Shown here piece after piece: positions 23,193 to 31,796 of a stretch of 64,000 nucleotides of DNA. A program made the position numbers and the translations under genes. The notes under the pieces are model-generated. The model ran no database searches. It was not told where the DNA came from and was given only the letters and a program-made list of their open reading frames with translations. The DNA lies in contig DATEOC010000030.1 in NCBI GenBank assembly GCA_035274425.1, forward strand, positions 41,463 to 105,462, given 5' to 3'. The DNA comes from JADMIH01 sp035274425 (lineage in GTDB: Bacteria; Chloroflexota; Chloroflexia; QHBQ01; JADMIH01). How positions within the stretch are numbered: the stretch's first letter is position 1; every line of letters starts with the position of its first letter.

Positions 23193-24134
23193 ATGCCGAA
23201 AACAGGCCAGTTCGTTGCATCTACAACCCTAATCTTGGGCACTGCTCTCTACCTGCATTACAGCGCGTACATGCGCGACCTGAAAGCCAGGTTGAGGGCA
23301 GGTAGCCGCATCGCTCAAACCACATTTGGCCCCATAGAGTACGCCAGCATCGGAGACGGTCCGGCTGTGCTTATACTGCACGGTATTGGTGGGGGTTACG
23401 ACCAGGGCCTCCTCGTCACACGCCTCAATAAGGAGAACCCTTTCAAGCTGATCTCGATCTCGCGCCCAGGCTACCTCCGCACGCCCCTTCGCACGGGAGC
23501 CACACCTGAAGAGCAGGCAGATGCCTATGCCGCTCTCCTCGATACGCTACGCATTGATCGCGTTGCGGTGGTCGGCATATCGGCGGGAGGCCCGTCCGCG
23601 CTCCAATTCGCTCTGCGCCATCCCAACAGGTGCTGGGCCTTGATCTCGGTCTCCGGAGTCAGCCAGCGCATCGTCTCTCAGCTCAACAGATTTCAATCGC
23701 TCGTGGCTGCGCTCCTGGACAGCGATTTTACCCTCTGGCTGCTTGGCGCTGCCGCGCGCGGTATCCTCTTCTCCCTGAGCGGCGTCAGCCCCGCAGTTCG
23801 TAAGGAGCTTGAGCACGATCCTGCAAAGATGGAGGTATTGACGAGCATCCTGCGCCCGCTTCCCATCAGCCGCCGAAAGATTGGCTTCCAAAATGACCTG
23901 GAGCAGTTCGCAGGTCTCTCTACCTACGAATTAGAGCATATCACCGCACCCACGATGGTCCTGCATGGCACCGATGATAGAGTCGTCCCTCTGCGTCATG
24001 GTGAATTCGTGGCTAACTCCATCCCGCACGCAGAGTTGGTAACGATAGAGGGCGGAGGTCACCTCTGCGTCGTTACGCACAAGGAGGAAGCCCTACCCGC
24101 GTTGATGGGCTTTCTTAAGCGCCACGCCCCCTGA
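23193..24134 (+). CDS. Alpha/beta hydrolase
   Basis: A 313-residue alpha/beta-hydrolase-fold protein. The oxyanion strand is LILHGIGGG; the nucleophile elbow GISAGGPS puts Ser130 as the catalytic serine; the acid is in HGTDDRVVP and the histidine in EGGGHLCVV. The first ~25 residues are hydrophobic and may form a membrane anchor or signal sequence. Substrate cannot be told. It stands alone on the plus strand after tRNA-Lys and before the PQQ-dehydrogenase-like gene. Confidence 0.85.
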   Translation: MPKTGQFVASTTLILGTALYLHYSAYMRDLKARLRAGSRIAQTTFGPIEYASIGDGPAVLILHGIGGGYDQGLLVTRLNKENPFKLISISRPGYLRTPLRTGATPEEQADAYAALLDTLRIDRVAVVGISAGGPSALQFALRHPNRCWALISVSGVSQRIVSQLNRFQSLVAALLDSDFTLWLLGAAARGILFSLSGVSPAVRKELEHDPAKMEVLTSILRPLPISRRKIGFQNDLEQFAGLSTYELEHITAPTMVLHGTDDRVVPLRHGEFVANSIPHAELVTIEGGGHLCVVTHKEEALPALMGFLKRHAP

Positions 24135-24258
24135 CTAAAACGTTACGCAGACCTTGCACGCAGCCTTGAGGCACACGTTAGCATCACCTATAATGGATGT
24201 GCCGGCCTCTTGTGCCTGGCGCGCTGATTATCATGTTGCTAACCGGGGAGTTTACAGA

Positions 24259-26076
24259 ATGCAAAAGCATAGGGTTAGAGATGGACGTGCATCTAACAGA
24301 CCAATCCGTGTCACAGTTGTTTGGGGGGTATGTGCTTTATTTGGCCTCCTTTGCCTCTCCCTCATAATCGGAGCCATTCCCACACGGGCAACGCCGTCCA
24401 GTTCCAGGGCTGGATCGAGTGTCTCCAGCCAGGCCCAGTTACCTCCGAACTTCAAGCTGGAATTGTACACCACCAGCGGCTTACAGACACCGCGCTTCCC
24501 TTCCTTCTCCCCCGAAGGCGACCTTTATGTGGCTGATATAGCGACGGGGAAGGTGATGGTCTTCCCTGACCGCAACCACGACGGCAAGCCAGACAGGGCG
24601 GTCACCTTTACCTCCGGCCTCAACAGCCCTAACAATGTCGTCTTCCGAAATGGCGCGGTCTACGTCGGTGAATTTGGGCGTGTGCTCCGCTTCGTTGATA
24701 CCGACGGCGACCTCGTAGCCGATAGCCGCTCGGTGCTGATAGATGGCCTCCCCGCCGATGGCAGGCATAAGACCAAGACCATAGGCTTCGGCCCTGACGG
24801 CAAGCTCTACCTGAACGTAGGCTCCTTCAACGATGACGATACTGAGGCTCAGAGTCGCGCTACTGTATGGCAGTTCAACGCGGACGGCACCGGTGGGCGC
24901 GTATTCTCGAAGGGGCTGCGCAACGTCGTCGGCTTCGACTTCGATCCCACTACGGGCCAGATGTGGGGCGCTGACAACGGGGCCGATGACCTGGGAGATA
25001 ACATCCCTCCCGAAGAGCTAAACCACCTGGTGGACGGAGGCGACTATGGCTTCCCCTTCTGCATAGGCGACCGCAAGCCAAGCCCCGCCTTCCCTAAATC
25101 CGATTGCGGCAAGACCCTCGCCCCTGCCGTCACCTTCCCGGCCCACTCCGCACCCCTCGGCGCGACTTTCTACACCGGCTCTTCCTTCCCCTCTACCTAC
25201 TGGGGCGGGATGTTCGTCGCCCTCCATAGCATCCAGCAGCAGTATGCGGACCGTCGCCAGATCGTCTTCGTCCCCTTCAAGAACGGCAGCCCCTCCGGTG
25301 GTTTCCAGACCTTCCTCGACAACGGCGAATCGTGGCTCGGCCTGGCGGTAGACCCCTATGACGGCTCACTTGTCGCCACGCTTGACCGCAAAAGCGCTAT
25401 CTATCGCATCACCTATACCGGCTCCCAGCCCGCCCCAAGCGAGTTATCAGGACCCGCCCCTACAGCAGTCGCAGGCAAGCCGCGCCCGCAGCCAGCCTTC
25501 ATTCTCCCAGGCGTAAGCAGGTGCTTCTCCGAGACGGGCAAGTGCCTGCGCGGGGCTTTCCTCAATTACTGGTTTACTCACGGCGGCCTCTCCCAGTTCG
25601 GCCTCCCGGTTACGGGAGAGCTTACCGAGACCCTGGGCGACGGGAAGAGTTATACGGTGCAGTACACCGAGCGCGCCCGCTTCGAGTGGCACCCTGAGAA
25701 TCGAGGGAAAGAGTCGCAGGTGCTGCTGGGGAGGCTCGGCGCGGACCTGTCGGCTTCCAGGTTGAGCGAGCAGTCGTTCAAGCCCGTACCTCAATGCGGC
25801 AACTGTAATCTCCTCTACTTCAAAGAGACCAGCCACCACATCGGGGCCGAGCTTAGGGGATACTGGGAGCGCAACGGCGGTATCCCCGTCTTCGGCTACC
25901 CTCTCTCTGAAGCTTTCCGTGAGAAGAGTCCTACAGACGGGAAAGAATACCTTGTCCAGTACTTCGAGCGCAACCGTCTCGAATACCATCCTGAAAACAA
26001 GGGCACCCCTTTCGAGGTGCTATTGGGTCTATTAGGCGTACAGAGCTACCAGGGGCGGTACGGAGCCAGGCCATAG
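24259..26076 (+). CDS. Secreted PQQ-glucose/sorbosone-dehydrogenase-like propeller with wall-type repeats
   Basis: About 605 residues. ATG 24259 has GGGGAG upstream and leads into a basic stretch and a hydrophobic segment, so the protein is exported or anchored. Residues ~55-390 are a soluble-glucose/L-sorbosone-dehydrogenase-type six-bladed propeller (PRFPSFSPEGDLYVAD, NSPNNVVFRNGAVYVGEFG, GLRNVVGFDFDPTTGQMW). The C-terminal ~190 residues carry two copies of a ~75-residue repeat (FLNYWFTHGGLSQFGLPVT...VQYTERARFEWHPEN and its second version with YFERNRLEYHPEN). The same repeat occurs in the proteins at 36726 and 49675 and is common in Chloroflexota exoproteins. An enzymatic role in sugar oxidation is possible but the cofactor residues were not verified. 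Confidence 0.75.
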   Translation: MQKHRVRDGRASNRPIRVTVVWGVCALFGLLCLSLIIGAIPTRATPSSSRAGSSVSSQAQLPPNFKLELYTTSGLQTPRFPSFSPEGDLYVADIATGKVMVFPDRNHDGKPDRAVTFTSGLNSPNNVVFRNGAVYVGEFGRVLRFVDTDGDLVADSRSVLIDGLPADGRHKTKTIGFGPDGKLYLNVGSFNDDDTEAQSRATVWQFNADGTGGRVFSKGLRNVVGFDFDPTTGQMWGADNGADDLGDNIPPEELNHLVDGGDYGFPFCIGDRKPSPAFPKSDCGKTLAPAVTFPAHSAPLGATFYTGSSFPSTYWGGMFVALHSIQQQYADRRQIVFVPFKNGSPSGGFQTFLDNGESWLGLAVDPYDGSLVATLDRKSAIYRITYTGSQPAPSELSGPAPTAVAGKPRPQPAFILPGVSRCFSETGKCLRGAFLNYWFTHGGLSQFGLPVTGELTETLGDGKSYTVQYTERARFEWHPENRGKESQVLLGRLGADLSASRLSEQSFKPVPQCGNCNLLYFKETSHHIGAELRGYWERNGGIPVFGYPLSEAFREKSPTDGKEYLVQYFERNRLEYHPENKGTPFEVLLGLLGVQSYQGRYGARP

Positions 26077-26109
26077 AAGGTTTGTAAGAACGAAGGCACA
26101 GAGAATATC

Positions 26110-26136
26110 ATTCCGAGCGGAGTGAGGGATCTAGTG
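26110..26136. repeat. Solo half of REP-type element
   Basis: TCATTCCGAGCGGAGTGAGG and the following GATCTAG correspond to one arm of the inverted-repeat elements at 44876-44962 and 55683-55767. No partner arm is seen nearby, so this is a half element or a degraded copy. Confidence 0.5.
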
Positions 26137-26326
26137 GGTCATGGAACATGGGCATAGCCATAACACGGTGAATGGTGTACACTCACGGCACCAAGATATT
26201 TACGGATGCTGCTCTGATGTGCATCAGGACCCGCGGGACAATGAGAGTTATGCCGATGAATGGAAAGCATTTCGTTTGTGTCGATAGGGCGTGATCTTGC
26301 GATGAGTGAAGAGGATGATATAGCCA

Positions 26327-27058
26327 GTGGGATGGGAGGCACTCAAGCAGTGGGGTGACGACGTCGCTCGCATCGAACCGCTCGCTGGCGGAGTGGCCAA
26401 CGACGTGTGGACCGTGCGCGTCAACGGGCACCTCGCGGTCGGTCGTCTCGGTGTCAGGAGCGACGCTGATCTCGCGTGGGAGACCAAGCTCCTCGCACGC
26501 CTCGACCGTGAAGGTCTGACCGTGCCGGTGCCGATCCCGACGACGGATGGCCGGCTGTTCGCCGACGGTGTGGTGGTGATGACCTACGTGGAGGGCGGTC
26601 CGCCCGAGACGGAGGCCGACTGGCGTCGCGTGGCCTACACGCTCCGCCAGATGCATCGGTTGACGCCGGGGTGGCCGCAGCGACCGGGCTGGCGATCGTC
26701 AACCGACCTGCTGCACGCCCAGACCGGGACGAAGATCGACCTCGGCGCGATGCCGCCTGAGGGTGTTGCTCGATGCCGAGCAGCGTGGGCGCGGCTCGTC
26801 GGACGTCAGACCTGCGTCGTCCACGGCGACCCCAACCCGCGCAACATCCGCATGACCGCAGATCGGATCGCGTTGATCGACTGGGACGAGGCGCACGTCG
26901 ACGTCCCCGACCTCGACCTGGTGATGCCCCACAACGCTGCCGGTCTCGACGACGAGGCGCACGACATCGCCGCGCAAGCGTGGGCGGCATGGGAAGCCGC
27001 CGTCTGCTGGGACGACGAGCACTCAGTCAAGCGGCTCGCCGAAGTTCGAGCGGTCTGA
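26327..27058 (+). CDS. APH-family small-molecule phosphotransferase
   Basis: A 243-residue aminoglycoside/homoserine-kinase-like protein. The ATP-lobe pattern GGVANDVWTVRV and LLARLDREG is followed by the catalytic loop VVHGDPNPRNIRM and the metal-binding ALIDWDEA. It is complete though compact. The start is probably GTG 26327. It is visibly more GC-rich, with many CG-ending codons, than its neighbours, and has the look of an actinobacterial gene, so recent transfer is likely. Substrate unknown; antibiotic modification is only one possibility for the family. Confidence 0.75.
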   Translation: MGWEALKQWGDDVARIEPLAGGVANDVWTVRVNGHLAVGRLGVRSDADLAWETKLLARLDREGLTVPVPIPTTDGRLFADGVVVMTYVEGGPPETEADWRRVAYTLRQMHRLTPGWPQRPGWRSSTDLLHAQTGTKIDLGAMPPEGVARCRAAWARLVGRQTCVVHGDPNPRNIRMTADRIALIDWDEAHVDVPDLDLVMPHNAAGLDDEAHDIAAQAWAAWEAAVCWDDEHSVKRLAEVRAV

Positions 27059-27089
27059 GCAGCAGCGGCAGCGAATCCACAGACCGCCC

Positions 27090-27110
27090 CTACTGCCTAC
27101 TGCCTACTGC
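27090..27110. repeat. Heptanucleotide tandem repeat (CTACTGC x3)
   Basis: Three perfect copies of the 7-mer CTACTGC directly between the converging phosphotransferase and substrate-binding-protein genes. It belongs to the family of 7-base tandem repeats scattered through the right-hand part of the window. Confidence 0.85.
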
Positions 27111-27117
27111 CTTCTAT

Positions 27118-28293
27118 CTATTTCACCGCCTCAAATCTCCCGCCCATGAACACCTGCACCACCGGCAGATGCTTAGGCTCTCGCTTGTCAGCGAAGGAGA
27201 AGGGGCCAAGCACGGTCGCCAGGTCGCTGGTCCCCCTGAGGTTGTCCTTGATGGCCGAACGCACTTCCGCCAGCGTCTTGCCCTGGATGTTGGCGCGCTC
27301 GATGGCGTCATACGCGATATATACACCCGCGTATGCCTGCGCTCCCAACTGGCCCGGAGGTTTGCCCGTCCTCTTCTCATATTCCGCGACGAACTTCTGA
27401 CTCACCTTGTCAGGCGAAGCCGGTGACCACGCGACCCCCACTACCAGCCCCTCCGCAGCCTCATGGTCCTCGATTACCTGGGGCGCTGTGAAGCCAAACC
27501 CCCCGATAATGTACACACCAGACCCTATACCAACGTCATTACGCGCCTGGTGTAGGATTTGCTGGCTAGGACCCGCGAGAGCCGACACCACTATCGCGTC
27601 AGGCTTGAGCTCCTTTATTGCACGGAGCTGCGGCGTGAAATCAGTGTCAGCCTGGGAGAAAGTCAACTCTCCAAGCACCTTCACCCCCTTCTTATCAAGC
27701 TCCGCCTTGAAGACCTCTGCCTCCGCCCGGCTGAATGCATCATCCAATTCATAAAGGAGGCATACCTCCGATACCTTCAGTTTATCCTTCGCAATCGCTA
27801 CCGTGGTAGGTATCACCTTAGCTTCCGGCAGCGAGACGCGGAATATATAGTCACCCACATCCGTGATGCCTCCAGCCGTATTAGATACAGCCAGGACCGG
27901 CACCGAAGCCCTCTGCGCTACCGGGTGGGCAGCGCGCGCCTCCGCGCTCAGGGTCGGCCCGATGATAGCATGTACTTTGTCATCGTTGATTAGCTTATGG
28001 AACCGCTCGACGGCCTCAGCAGCCTTCCCTTCACTCTCTTCAAAGAAGGCTACAAGTCGCGGCCCCTCCCCTGCGGCGTTAATCTCATCGATCGCCATCT
28101 GCGCGGCCATCGTCTGCTCACTGCCTGAAGTCATGCTACCGCCATCAGAGGCGAAGACAAACCCCAGCCGCGCATCTTCAACTACGGGAGGTTGGGGCGG
28201 CGCGCCGGGGTCACACGCAACCAGCAACGCGGCGGCCAGGAGTAGCACAAGCCCAAGCCAGCCTCGCGGAGATATAGACATTCTTGCTCTCAT
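27118..28293 (-). CDS. ABC transporter substrate-binding lipoprotein, Leu/Ile/Val (LivJ) type
   Basis: A 391-residue periplasmic-binding-protein type I. The N-terminus has a lipoprotein signal ending in LLVACDPG, so the mature protein would be lipid-anchored at its cysteine. The mature part has the branched-chain-amino-acid binding layout: LGFVFASDGGSMTSGSEQTMAAQMAIDEIN, HAIIGPTLSAEARAAHPVAQ, PVLAVSNTAGG, and GGFGFTAPQVIED. No Liv permease or ATPase gene is next to it; the nearest transporter gene (28662) belongs to the unrelated oligopeptide family. It may serve a distant transporter or act as a sensor subunit. Confidence 0.85.
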   Translation of the reverse strand: MRARMSISPRGWLGLVLLLAAALLVACDPGAPPQPPVVEDARLGFVFASDGGSMTSGSEQTMAAQMAIDEINAAGEGPRLVAFFEESEGKAAEAVERFHKLINDDKVHAIIGPTLSAEARAAHPVAQRASVPVLAVSNTAGGITDVGDYIFRVSLPEAKVIPTTVAIAKDKLKVSEVCLLYELDDAFSRAEAEVFKAELDKKGVKVLGELTFSQADTDFTPQLRAIKELKPDAIVVSALAGPSQQILHQARNDVGIGSGVYIIGGFGFTAPQVIEDHEAAEGLVVGVAWSPASPDKVSQKFVAEYEKRTGKPPGQLGAQAYAGVYIAYDAIERANIQGKTLAEVRSAIKDNLRGTSDLATVLGPFSFADKREPKHLPVVQVFMGGRFEAVK

Positions 28294-28294
28294 A

Positions 28295-28332
28295 CCCTTA
28301 AATAGATAAGGGCACGGCGGCGTGCCGTGCCC
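28295..28332 (-). terminator. Possible hairpin terminator or attenuator
   Basis: A 9-bp perfect stem GGGCACGGC/GCCGTGCCC (28310-28318 and 28324-28332, 5-base loop) is followed on the minus strand by a second, smaller stem CCCTTA/TAAGGG. It lies between the small YtxH-like gene and the substrate-binding protein. The U-run is poor, so termination efficiency is doubtful. Confidence 0.4.
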
Positions 28333-28361
28333 CCATGCTCACGCTATAGCCGGGTTACCAG

Positions 28362-28580
28362 CTACTGAGCTGCGCCCTCGGAGGCTCCAGCCACCCGGGC
28401 TTTGGTCTCCTCAGCTTTGCTCTGGAGAGAGTCTTTCGCCTCTCCGACGGCTCCTTTGATCCTGGCGCGGTTCTCCTCGCCGGAATTGGGAGTGAGCACC
28501 AGCGCCACAGCCGCGCCTATTGCTATCCCCAGCACCAGCCCGATTAAGAAGCTGGCATCACCACCCTGTTTCTTCTTCAT
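28362..28580 (-). CDS. Small YtxH-like single-span membrane protein
   Basis: A 72-residue protein: short lysine-rich start, one transmembrane helix with glycine-alanine zipper (IGLVLGIAIGAAVALVLTPNSGEE), then an alanine/lysine-rich amphipathic tail predicted to be helical. This is the YtxH/general-stress membrane protein pattern (TPxSGxExR after the helix). ATG 28580 is preferred over an upstream start since AGGAG lies before it. Function of the family is unclear; stress-linked envelope role is usual. Confidence 0.7.
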   Translation of the reverse strand: MKKKQGGDASFLIGLVLGIAIGAAVALVLTPNSGEENRARIKGAVGEAKDSLQSKAEETKARVAGASEGAAQ

Positions 28581-28597
28581 CCTAAGCTCCTCTCGAA

Positions 28598-28647
28598 AGG
28601 AAAAGGGATAAAGTTGAAAGTGCACCTCTTCCTTTATCCCTTTTCCT
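28598..28647. repeat. 16-bp inverted repeat at the 3' end of the permease gene
   Basis: Arms 28598-28613 and 28632-28647 (AGGAAAAGGGATAAAG and its complement) are perfect, with an 18-base loop. It lies just past the permease stop on the minus strand and before the YtxH-like gene, so a transcript-end hairpin is likely, though without a clear U-run. Confidence 0.6.
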
Positions 28648-28661
28648 TTATCCTTCTTAAT

Positions 28662-29777
28662 TTAACTGAACCTGATCCTCGGATCGGCAGCAGCATACAG
28701 CACGTCCGCCAGGATGTTCGCAAGGATTATCAATGTCACGTTTATCAACAGGAAGCCCATCACCAGTGGAATATCGAATTGTCCTACAGACTCGAAATAG
28801 AGCTTGCCCATGCCGAAGTAGTTGAAGACTGTCTCTGTGATAATGGCCCCTCCAAAGAGTGCCGGCAAGCCTAGAGTTACTATAGTGATTACCGGGATCA
28901 GCGCGTTGCGTAGTGCGTGCTTGAGGATTACCGTACGCTGATGCAGCCCCTTAGCCCAGGCGGTGCGCACGTAGTCCTGTCTAAGTACCTCCAGCATAGA
29001 GGCTCTCACGTATCGTGATAACCCTGCCACATTTACGAACGAGAGCACCGCTACAGGCAGTATCAGGTGGTAGATGCGGTCTATGAAACTAGGGTTTATG
29101 GAGTCACCCGTATCCCCAGTCGGCAAGTAAGGGAGCCAGGTAGCACCCTGGTTGTGCAACTGTCTCGGCAATATCCCCAGCAGGATGATGAGCATCAAGC
29201 CGAACCAGAATGTGGGCATAGACAGCCCCACGAATGAGAAGGCGGTTACCGTGTAGTCAAGCTTGGAGTACTGCTTGATGGCTGCAACGATGCCGATAGG
29301 GATTGCTATCAGAATGGATACGAGGGTAGACATGCCCATCAGTATCAGTGTATTGCCGAACCTGGCACCCATCAGTTCGATTACCGGCTTACCCTGGTCT
29401 ACAATCACCGAATCGCTCAGGTCACCCGTAAGTACACCACTCCCTTTGACGATACCGAACAGGTCTATCCCTTTCGTGGTACTGTAGACCTGTAAGCTGC
29501 CATCTTCCACATAATAGAGTCGTTCAGTCGTATCCGAGGGATCGAAGAGCCATGTGAGATAGCCGAACGGGTAGGGCTTATCCAAGCCATATTGTATCGT
29601 ATAGAGCCTAGCCAACTCCGGGTTGATGATTACCTGGCCACCGCTCTCACCCTTTAGCCGATCAATCAGGTCTTTTGGGCCACCAGGCGTGTAGATCAGA
29701 ATTGTGTAAATTGCCAAGGTGCTGATAAATAGCACCACTAATCCCTGTAGCATTCTCCTGATAATGTATGTTGCCAT
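28662..29777 (-). CDS. DppB/OppB-type ABC transporter permease
   Basis: A 371-residue inner-membrane permease of the peptide/nickel uptake family. The N-terminus MATYIIRRMLQGLVVLFISTL, the long periplasmic loop, six membrane spans and the EAA-type coupling helix (DYVRTAWAKGLHQRTVILKHALRNAL...) with C-terminal DVLYAAADPRIR are all characteristic. Normally it pairs with a DppC-type permease, two ATPases and a binding protein; none is in this window, so it is an orphan or the 3' end of a scattered transporter. Its neighbours are small membrane proteins of unrelated type. Confidence 0.88.
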   Translation of the reverse strand: MATYIIRRMLQGLVVLFISTLAIYTILIYTPGGPKDLIDRLKGESGGQVIINPELARLYTIQYGLDKPYPFGYLTWLFDPSDTTERLYYVEDGSLQVYSTTKGIDLFGIVKGSGVLTGDLSDSVIVDQGKPVIELMGARFGNTLILMGMSTLVSILIAIPIGIVAAIKQYSKLDYTVTAFSFVGLSMPTFWFGLMLIILLGILPRQLHNQGATWLPYLPTGDTGDSINPSFIDRIYHLILPVAVLSFVNVAGLSRYVRASMLEVLRQDYVRTAWAKGLHQRTVILKHALRNALIPVITIVTLGLPALFGGAIITETVFNYFGMGKLYFESVGQFDIPLVMGFLLINVTLIILANILADVLYAAADPRIRFS

Positions 29778-29950
29778 CTCCTTGTCCCTCCAATTGGTCT
29801 AACTTACGAGTTGGACAGTTTGTAACCCTTAACTCTACTTAACTTCCAATCCGTCTCATAAGTTCCCAATCGTTCCGGGTTTGGATGATGGTATGCGAGC
29901 TGGTCCGTCACATATTGCTTTTATGCGACTATTGGAGGCTCATCTTTATC

Positions 29951-30337
29951 TCAAGGCTTTGGAGTTTTGCGGCGCATCAACGTCTGCACCGCCGCTTTTA
30001 CACCTGAAGCAGCCCCGGCTACCTTTATTATCGGGGCTACCACGCTCTCACTGACGAATGTTGCAGTTCCACGCACCGTCTTGGCCGTATCATTCAGCTT
30101 ATCGATGGCCGGCACGATGTGGTCGCGGATCAAGAAGGCGATCATAGCCAGTAATCCAGTCGCAATTATGAAGAGTATAGCTCCCACGCACATAAATAGC
30201 GAGGAGTAAATGAGAGACATGTCGCGGACGTTGATCAGCCAGGAGTCGGCGCTTTGGGAGACGAATACCAGGATGATAGGGAGCACCAGCACCCCCAGCA
30301 CGAGTATGCCAGCCAGAATAAAGAAGAATATTTTCAT
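29951..30337 (-). CDS. Uncharacterised two-span membrane protein
   Basis: A 128-residue protein with two hydrophobic helices (about residues 3-27 and 42-70) and a C-terminal amphipathic region with TAKTVRGTATFVSESVV, similar to the tails of DUF948-like proteins. It ends in a basic MRRKTPKP. I do not recognise a function. It is flanked by heptamer repeats upstream (30358-30438) and lies 170 bases before the permease gene on the same strand. Confidence 0.6.
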   Translation of the reverse strand: MKIFFFILAGILVLGVLVLPIILVFVSQSADSWLINVRDMSLIYSSLFMCVGAILFIIATGLLAMIAFLIRDHIVPAIDKLNDTAKTVRGTATFVSESVVAPIIKVAGAASGVKAAVQTLMRRKTPKP

Positions 30338-30357
30338 TCAGACAAACCCCCAACCAT

Positions 30358-30438
30358 GATTGCGGATTTTGGATTGTGGATTGCGGATTTGCATATAGTC
30401 CGCCGTCCGTGGTCCATAGTCCATCGTCTATCGTAGGC
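30358..30438. repeat. Two adjacent degenerate heptanucleotide repeat tracts
   Basis: From 30358 about 4.5 units of GATTGCG/GATTTTG/GATTGTG, then from 30397 six degenerate units (AGTCCGC, CGTCCGT, GGTCCAT, AGTCCAT, CGTCTAT, CGTAGGC), all in a strict 7-base period. They lie between two small minus-strand membrane-protein genes. Confidence 0.8.
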
Positions 30439-30449
30439 ACAGCATTGTA

Positions 30450-30707
30450 TCACACGGAGAAGCGCCTGGCAACCAGCAACAAGATGAGCGACCCGGCGGA
30501 GGCCTCCACGAGAGGGATGCTACCTAACACCACTATGTGAGAGGACCACAGTCCCGCGACCAGGTAGCCAAGACCAAACCCCAGCACGCTGACCAACCAG
30601 AATAGAGGTAAGTGCCCCAGGTGCTTCCCCTTCCACAGGTGAAAGAGTAAAGCATAAGTCGTGCCGAGGCCAAGAAAAATTACTACGGTAGGTGAAAGAA
30701 TGGGCAT
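30450..30707 (-). CDS. Small three-span membrane protein, function unknown
   Basis: An 85-residue hydrophobic protein with about three membrane helices (TVVIFLGLGTTYALLFHLW, LFWLVSVLGFGLGYLVAGLW, HIVVLGSIPLVEASAGSLILLL). The composition is clearly that of a membrane protein and not a shadow frame. No family recognised. It begins near 30707 and is separated by 92 bases from the methyltransferase gene upstream. Confidence 0.6.
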   Translation of the reverse strand: MPILSPTVVIFLGLGTTYALLFHLWKGKHLGHLPLFWLVSVLGFGLGYLVAGLWSSHIVVLGSIPLVEASAGSLILLLVARRFSV

Positions 30708-30799
30708 ATTAGCGCCTTAGCAGAGAGGATTTACCCCATCTCAACGTGGGGCAGTGGGGAGATTATACACTACAGAGAATGTGGATTAAGTGACTCATT

Positions 30800-31561
30800 T
30801 CACGCATCACGAGTAGCTGCAAACAGGGTTCGTCTGAACCCAAAGAATATGGGGCTAGATGGGTAGCGCAGACGCAAACGCTCCCTGTACCGCGCCATGA
30901 ATACCTCCCTCATCTCAGCAGAGAATCGCTCAAAGTACGGCACCAGAACCGTACCGGAGGTCCAATCCGCCAGCGCGTCTACATCTTCGAGGATGTGCGG
31001 ATATACCTTCTCGTATACGGTAAGCTCTCGCCCGCCGCTTGAGTAGAGCAATTCGGCGTACTCTTCTATCGAAAGCACGGGTGACGTGCGGGACCAACCA
31101 TCGAGCGCGCTTTGAAACGGCTCTTCCGCCGCCAGGTCTCTCACAAGGCTTTGCGTCGGGTGCCTGAAGTTCGATGGCACCTGCACCACAAGTTGCCCGC
31201 CTGGACGCAGCATCTCCACCAGCCTGGGCACAAGCGATACATGGTCCTCCACCCATTGCAAGGCGGCGTTTGAGAAGATGAGGTCCCACTCGCCCGTGAC
31301 GCCCTCGATAGGGCAAAGCTCGAACCGGATACCAGGGCGAGAGTACTCTTCCGCACGTGAGAGCATCTCCTGCGAGTTGTCTATCCCTACGACGTCGCTC
31401 TCAGGGAGCGCGCCGGCCAGCCTCGCGGTCAGCTCACCCGTGCCGCACCCCAGGTCAATTACACGCAGACCTCCTCGCATGTTCACCAGTTCGAGGAGGT
31501 CGTCAAAGGGCGCGAAACGCTCGCTTTGAAATTTGTGATAAAGAGTGGGGTCCCAGGGCAT
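30800..31561 (-). CDS. tam: Trans-aconitate 2-methyltransferase
   Basis: A 253-residue SAM-dependent methyltransferase. The start MPWDPTLYHKFQSERFAPFDDLL and motif I VIDLGCGTGELTARL, then SNAALQWVEDH and LRPGGQLVVQVPSN, are the signatures of Tam, which methylates trans-aconitate, a spontaneous inhibitor of aconitase. Its ATG at 31561 overlaps by one base the stop of the HicB-like gene (TGATG), so the two are translationally coupled. Confidence 0.9.
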   Translation of the reverse strand: MPWDPTLYHKFQSERFAPFDDLLELVNMRGGLRVIDLGCGTGELTARLAGALPESDVVGIDNSQEMLSRAEEYSRPGIRFELCPIEGVTGEWDLIFSNAALQWVEDHVSLVPRLVEMLRPGGQLVVQVPSNFRHPTQSLVRDLAAEEPFQSALDGWSRTSPVLSIEEYAELLYSSGGRELTVYEKVYPHILEDVDALADWTSGTVLVPYFERFSAEMREVFMARYRERLRLRYPSSPIFFGFRRTLFAATRDA

Positions 31562-31773
31562 CAGGCGAAGACCAGGTGGCCTTTCGGTTCAGGAATCGGA
31601 CGGCCCATATCTGGCATCGGAAACTCTTCTAAGTACAGCTCCGTCGCCTCTTTCAGGTTGGATATGGCCTCTTCGACGCTATAACCTTGACTTACCGTGC
31701 CCACCTCGGGACATTCGGCAACGTACAGGTCAGCCTCTTTGTGGATTACCGCTGTAAATACCCGCGTAGCCAT
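31561..31773 (-). CDS. HicB-family antitoxin-like protein
   Basis: A 70-residue HicB-type protein with the degenerate RNase H-like fold: FTAVIHKEADLYVAECPEVGTVSQGYSVEEAISNLKEATELYLEE. No HicA toxin is encoded beside it, and no DNA-binding C-terminus is present. Solo HicB-like proteins are common in Cyanobacteria and Chloroflexota and their function is unclear. Its stop overlaps the tam start. Confidence 0.85.
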   Translation of the reverse strand: MATRVFTAVIHKEADLYVAECPEVGTVSQGYSVEEAISNLKEATELYLEEFPMPDMGRPIPEPKGHLVFA

Positions 31774-31796
31774 GCCGCCTCCTCAATGCTACTGCT

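Noticed and set aside
30358..30438. Riboswitch or structured leader
   Set aside because: The apparent pattern is explained by 7-base tandem repeats; no conserved stem arrangement seen.
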